NCBI RefSeq assembly: GCF_947286155.1
Contig: NZ_CAMYPD010000057.1
Location: 1 to 14,691, forward strand
Direction: 5' to 3'
Source: an uncultured Tessaracoccus sp.
GTDB taxonomy: Bacteria > Actinomycetota > Actinomycetes > Propionibacteriales > Propionibacteriaceae
DNA length: 14,691 nucleotides
Below the pieces are notes generated by a model. The model saw only the letters and a program-made list of their open reading frames with translations, was not told where the DNA came from and made no database searches. Both the position numbers and the translations under genes were made by a program. Position 1 is the first letter of the stretch, and each line of letters begins with the position of its first letter. Below are positions 13,296 through 14,691 of the stretch, piece by piece.

Positions 13296-14645
13296 ATGAC
13301 CATGATCGATAAGCAGTCGCGTGAAGACCGTCGCCGTGCCCAGACCGAGGGCGTGAGGGCGCTGGAGGCTTCGGGTGCTTTGGATGACTTGTATGCCCGG
13401 ATCGACGCCGGCGAGGTCCAGCTCGAGGGCAAGGACGGTCTGATCCAGCAGCTCATTAAGGCCGGCCTTGAGCGGGGTTTGCAGGCTGAACTGAGCGAGC
13501 ACCTCGGCTATGACAAGGGCGCCCCTGAAGCGGCCACGTTCCCGAACTCACGCAATGGCACCAGCGCGAAGACGGTGGCCACCAGCGTCGGCGAGGTGGA
13601 GCTGGCGATCCCCAGGGACCGTGACGGCAGCTTCACCCCGATGCTGGTGCCCAAGGGCTCCCGCCGGCTGGGAGGGCTTGATGACATGATCATCAGCCTC
13701 TACGCCGGGGGGATGACGGTGCGTGACATCGAGCACCACCTCGTGTCAACCATTGGCACCGAGATCAGCCGGGAGACGATCAGCAAGATCACCGACGAGG
13801 TCGCCGACGAGGTCCTGGCTTGGCAGCAGCGTCCCTTGGATGCGTTCTACCCGGTGATCTACCTCGATGCGATCATCGTGAAGATCCGCGACGGCGCGCA
13901 CGTGCGGAACAAGGCCGCCCACATCGCTGTCGGGGTCGACATGGACGGCATCAAGCACGTGCTGGGGATCTGGATTCAGGCCACCGAGGGCGCCAAGTTC
14001 TGGGCGGGGGTCTGCGCGCAGCTGGCCAACCGCGGCGTCAAGGACGTGCTGATCGTGTGCTGTGACGGGCTGACAGGGTTCCCCGAGGCGACCTGGCCCG
14101 ACTCCACGGTCCAGACCTGCGTGGTCCACCTGATCCGAGCCGCGATGCGGTTCGTGTCATACAAGGACCGCAAAGCCATCGCAGCGGCGTTGAAACCGGT
14201 CTACCAAGCCGCCGATGCAGACGCCGCCCGCGCCGCGCTGGATGAGTTCGCGACCACACCACTGGGCAAGGCAAACCCGAACACCATACGCGTCTTCGAG
14301 GACGCCTGGACCAAGTTCGTGCCGTTCCTGGCGTTCCCGCCCATGCTACGCAGGGTGATCTACACCACCAACGCGATCGCGTCGTTGAACTACCAGCTGC
14401 GCAAGGTCACCAAGAACCGAGGCCACTTCCCCTCCGACGAGGCCGCGGTCAAGCTGTTGTGGTTGGCGATCTGCAACATCGAGGACAAGCGAGCCCGTGA
14501 CCGGGCCAAGGAGAAAGGACGACCCAAGGGAGCCAAACGAACAGCCGAAGGACGCCTCGTCGAAGGCCAAATCACCACCAACTGGAAACAGGCCCTGGCC
14601 CAACTCGCCATCGCCTACCCCGACCGCATCAACCCCTACCTCTAA
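13296..14645 (+). CDS. IS256-family (Mutator-type) transposase with altered catalytic Glu
   Basis: This 449-residue DDE transposase has the IS256 arrangement: N-terminal DNA-binding part (LIKAGLERGLQAELSEHLGY; VGEVELAIPRDRDGSFTP), first Asp in YPVIYLDAI (D191), second Asp in VCCDGLTG (D257), 66 residues apart as in IS256, and the C...H motif VQTCVVHLIR (272-281). The third acidic residue lies in TTNAIESLN in relatives. Here it is TTNAIASLN: codon 362 (14379-14381) is GCG, not GAG, so Glu is replaced by Ala. The following RKVTKNRGHFPSDEAA and the C-terminal GRLVEGQITTNWKQALAQLA are normal for actinobacterial members. The frame is otherwise full length. The start could be either of two close ATGs (13296 or 13302). 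Loss of the catalytic Glu should abolish transposition; this is inferred from the family, not tested. Confidence 0.92.
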   Translation: MTMIDKQSREDRRRAQTEGVRALEASGALDDLYARIDAGEVQLEGKDGLIQQLIKAGLERGLQAELSEHLGYDKGAPEAATFPNSRNGTSAKTVATSVGEVELAIPRDRDGSFTPMLVPKGSRRLGGLDDMIISLYAGGMTVRDIEHHLVSTIGTEISRETISKITDEVADEVLAWQQRPLDAFYPVIYLDAIIVKIRDGAHVRNKAAHIAVGVDMDGIKHVLGIWIQATEGAKFWAGVCAQLANRGVKDVLIVCCDGLTGFPEATWPDSTVQTCVVHLIRAAMRFVSYKDRKAIAAALKPVYQAADADAARAALDEFATTPLGKANPNTIRVFEDAWTKFVPFLAFPPMLRRVIYTTNAIASLNYQLRKVTKNRGHFPSDEAAVKLLWLAICNIEDKRARDRAKEKGRPKGAKRTAEGRLVEGQITTNWKQALAQLAIAYPDRINPYL

Positions 14646-14665
14646 CCACCAACCAGAGACCACCA

Positions 14666-14690
14666 CTTACACAAAAAACTTGACAAGCTC
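14666..14690 (-). repeat. Right terminal inverted repeat of the IS256 element
   Basis: Read on the minus strand it begins GAGCTTGTCA and ends TTTGTGTAAG. It matches the left end at 19 of 25 bases. Confidence 0.7.
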
Positions 14691-14691
14691 T

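Larger units (their letters stand above)
13239..14690 (+). mobile_element. IS256-family insertion sequence
   Basis: This is a 1,452-bp element with one Mutator-type transposase gene and imperfect terminal inverted repeats matching at 19 of 25 bases. The right tip is one base from the window edge, so a target-site duplication (8-9 bp in this family) cannot be checked. Insertion cut the PKD-like gene. The transposase has a substitution at a catalytic position, so this copy may be immobile on its own. Confidence 0.85.

Overview
The window comes from a high-GC Gram-positive bacterium, an actinobacterium. The evidence is a GC-rich backbone with strong G/C bias at third codon positions, a DtxR/IdeR-type iron box, a lipoprotein substrate-binding protein, an actinobacterial-type IS256 transposase, and a fragment of a secreted PKD-like protein of the kind common in Actinomycetota. 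The genus cannot be settled from the sequence alone.

Positions 1-2350 (minus strand) hold a drug/antibiotic-type ABC-2 exporter (ATPase plus a permease cut by the window edge). It is preceded by an AbrB-like regulator whose start is out of frame with its body, and then by a GNAT acetyltransferase. Positions 2387-6289 (plus strand) are a tight iron-siderophore import operon: an IdeR-like box over the promoter, a FatB/YclQ-type binding lipoprotein, two FecCD-type permeases of the YclN and YclO subtypes, and a YclP-type ATPase. The last three genes overlap at their junctions. An M18 aminopeptidase gene (minus strand) converges on it.

Positions 7624-12678 are the most interesting part. A visibly AT-richer block is bracketed by two identical 176-bp direct repeats. 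It encodes a linear azol(in)e-containing peptide (LAP, microcin B17-like) pathway in the order precursor, E1/McbB-like protein, McbC/SagB dehydrogenase, McbD/YcaO cyclodehydratase, fused ABC exporter, all behind one strong-looking promoter. The predicted precursor is unusual. Its Cys/Ser/Gly core resembles two DnaJ-type CXXCXGXG units and is followed by a charged C-terminal tail. The E1/McbB-like reading frame is interrupted by an in-frame amber codon at 8737-8739. The frame continues with clear family character to an ATGA overlap with the dehydrogenase gene, so it is either a recent nonsense mutation or a readthrough site.

Positions 12679-14691 hold decayed and mobile DNA. There is a minus-strand fragment of a PKD-like secreted protein, followed by an IS256-family element whose transposase has Ala at the position of the third catalytic acidic residue (NAIAS instead of NAIES). 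The whole stretch from 7624 on looks like a recently acquired or rearranged accessory island next to conserved housekeeping and iron-uptake genes.
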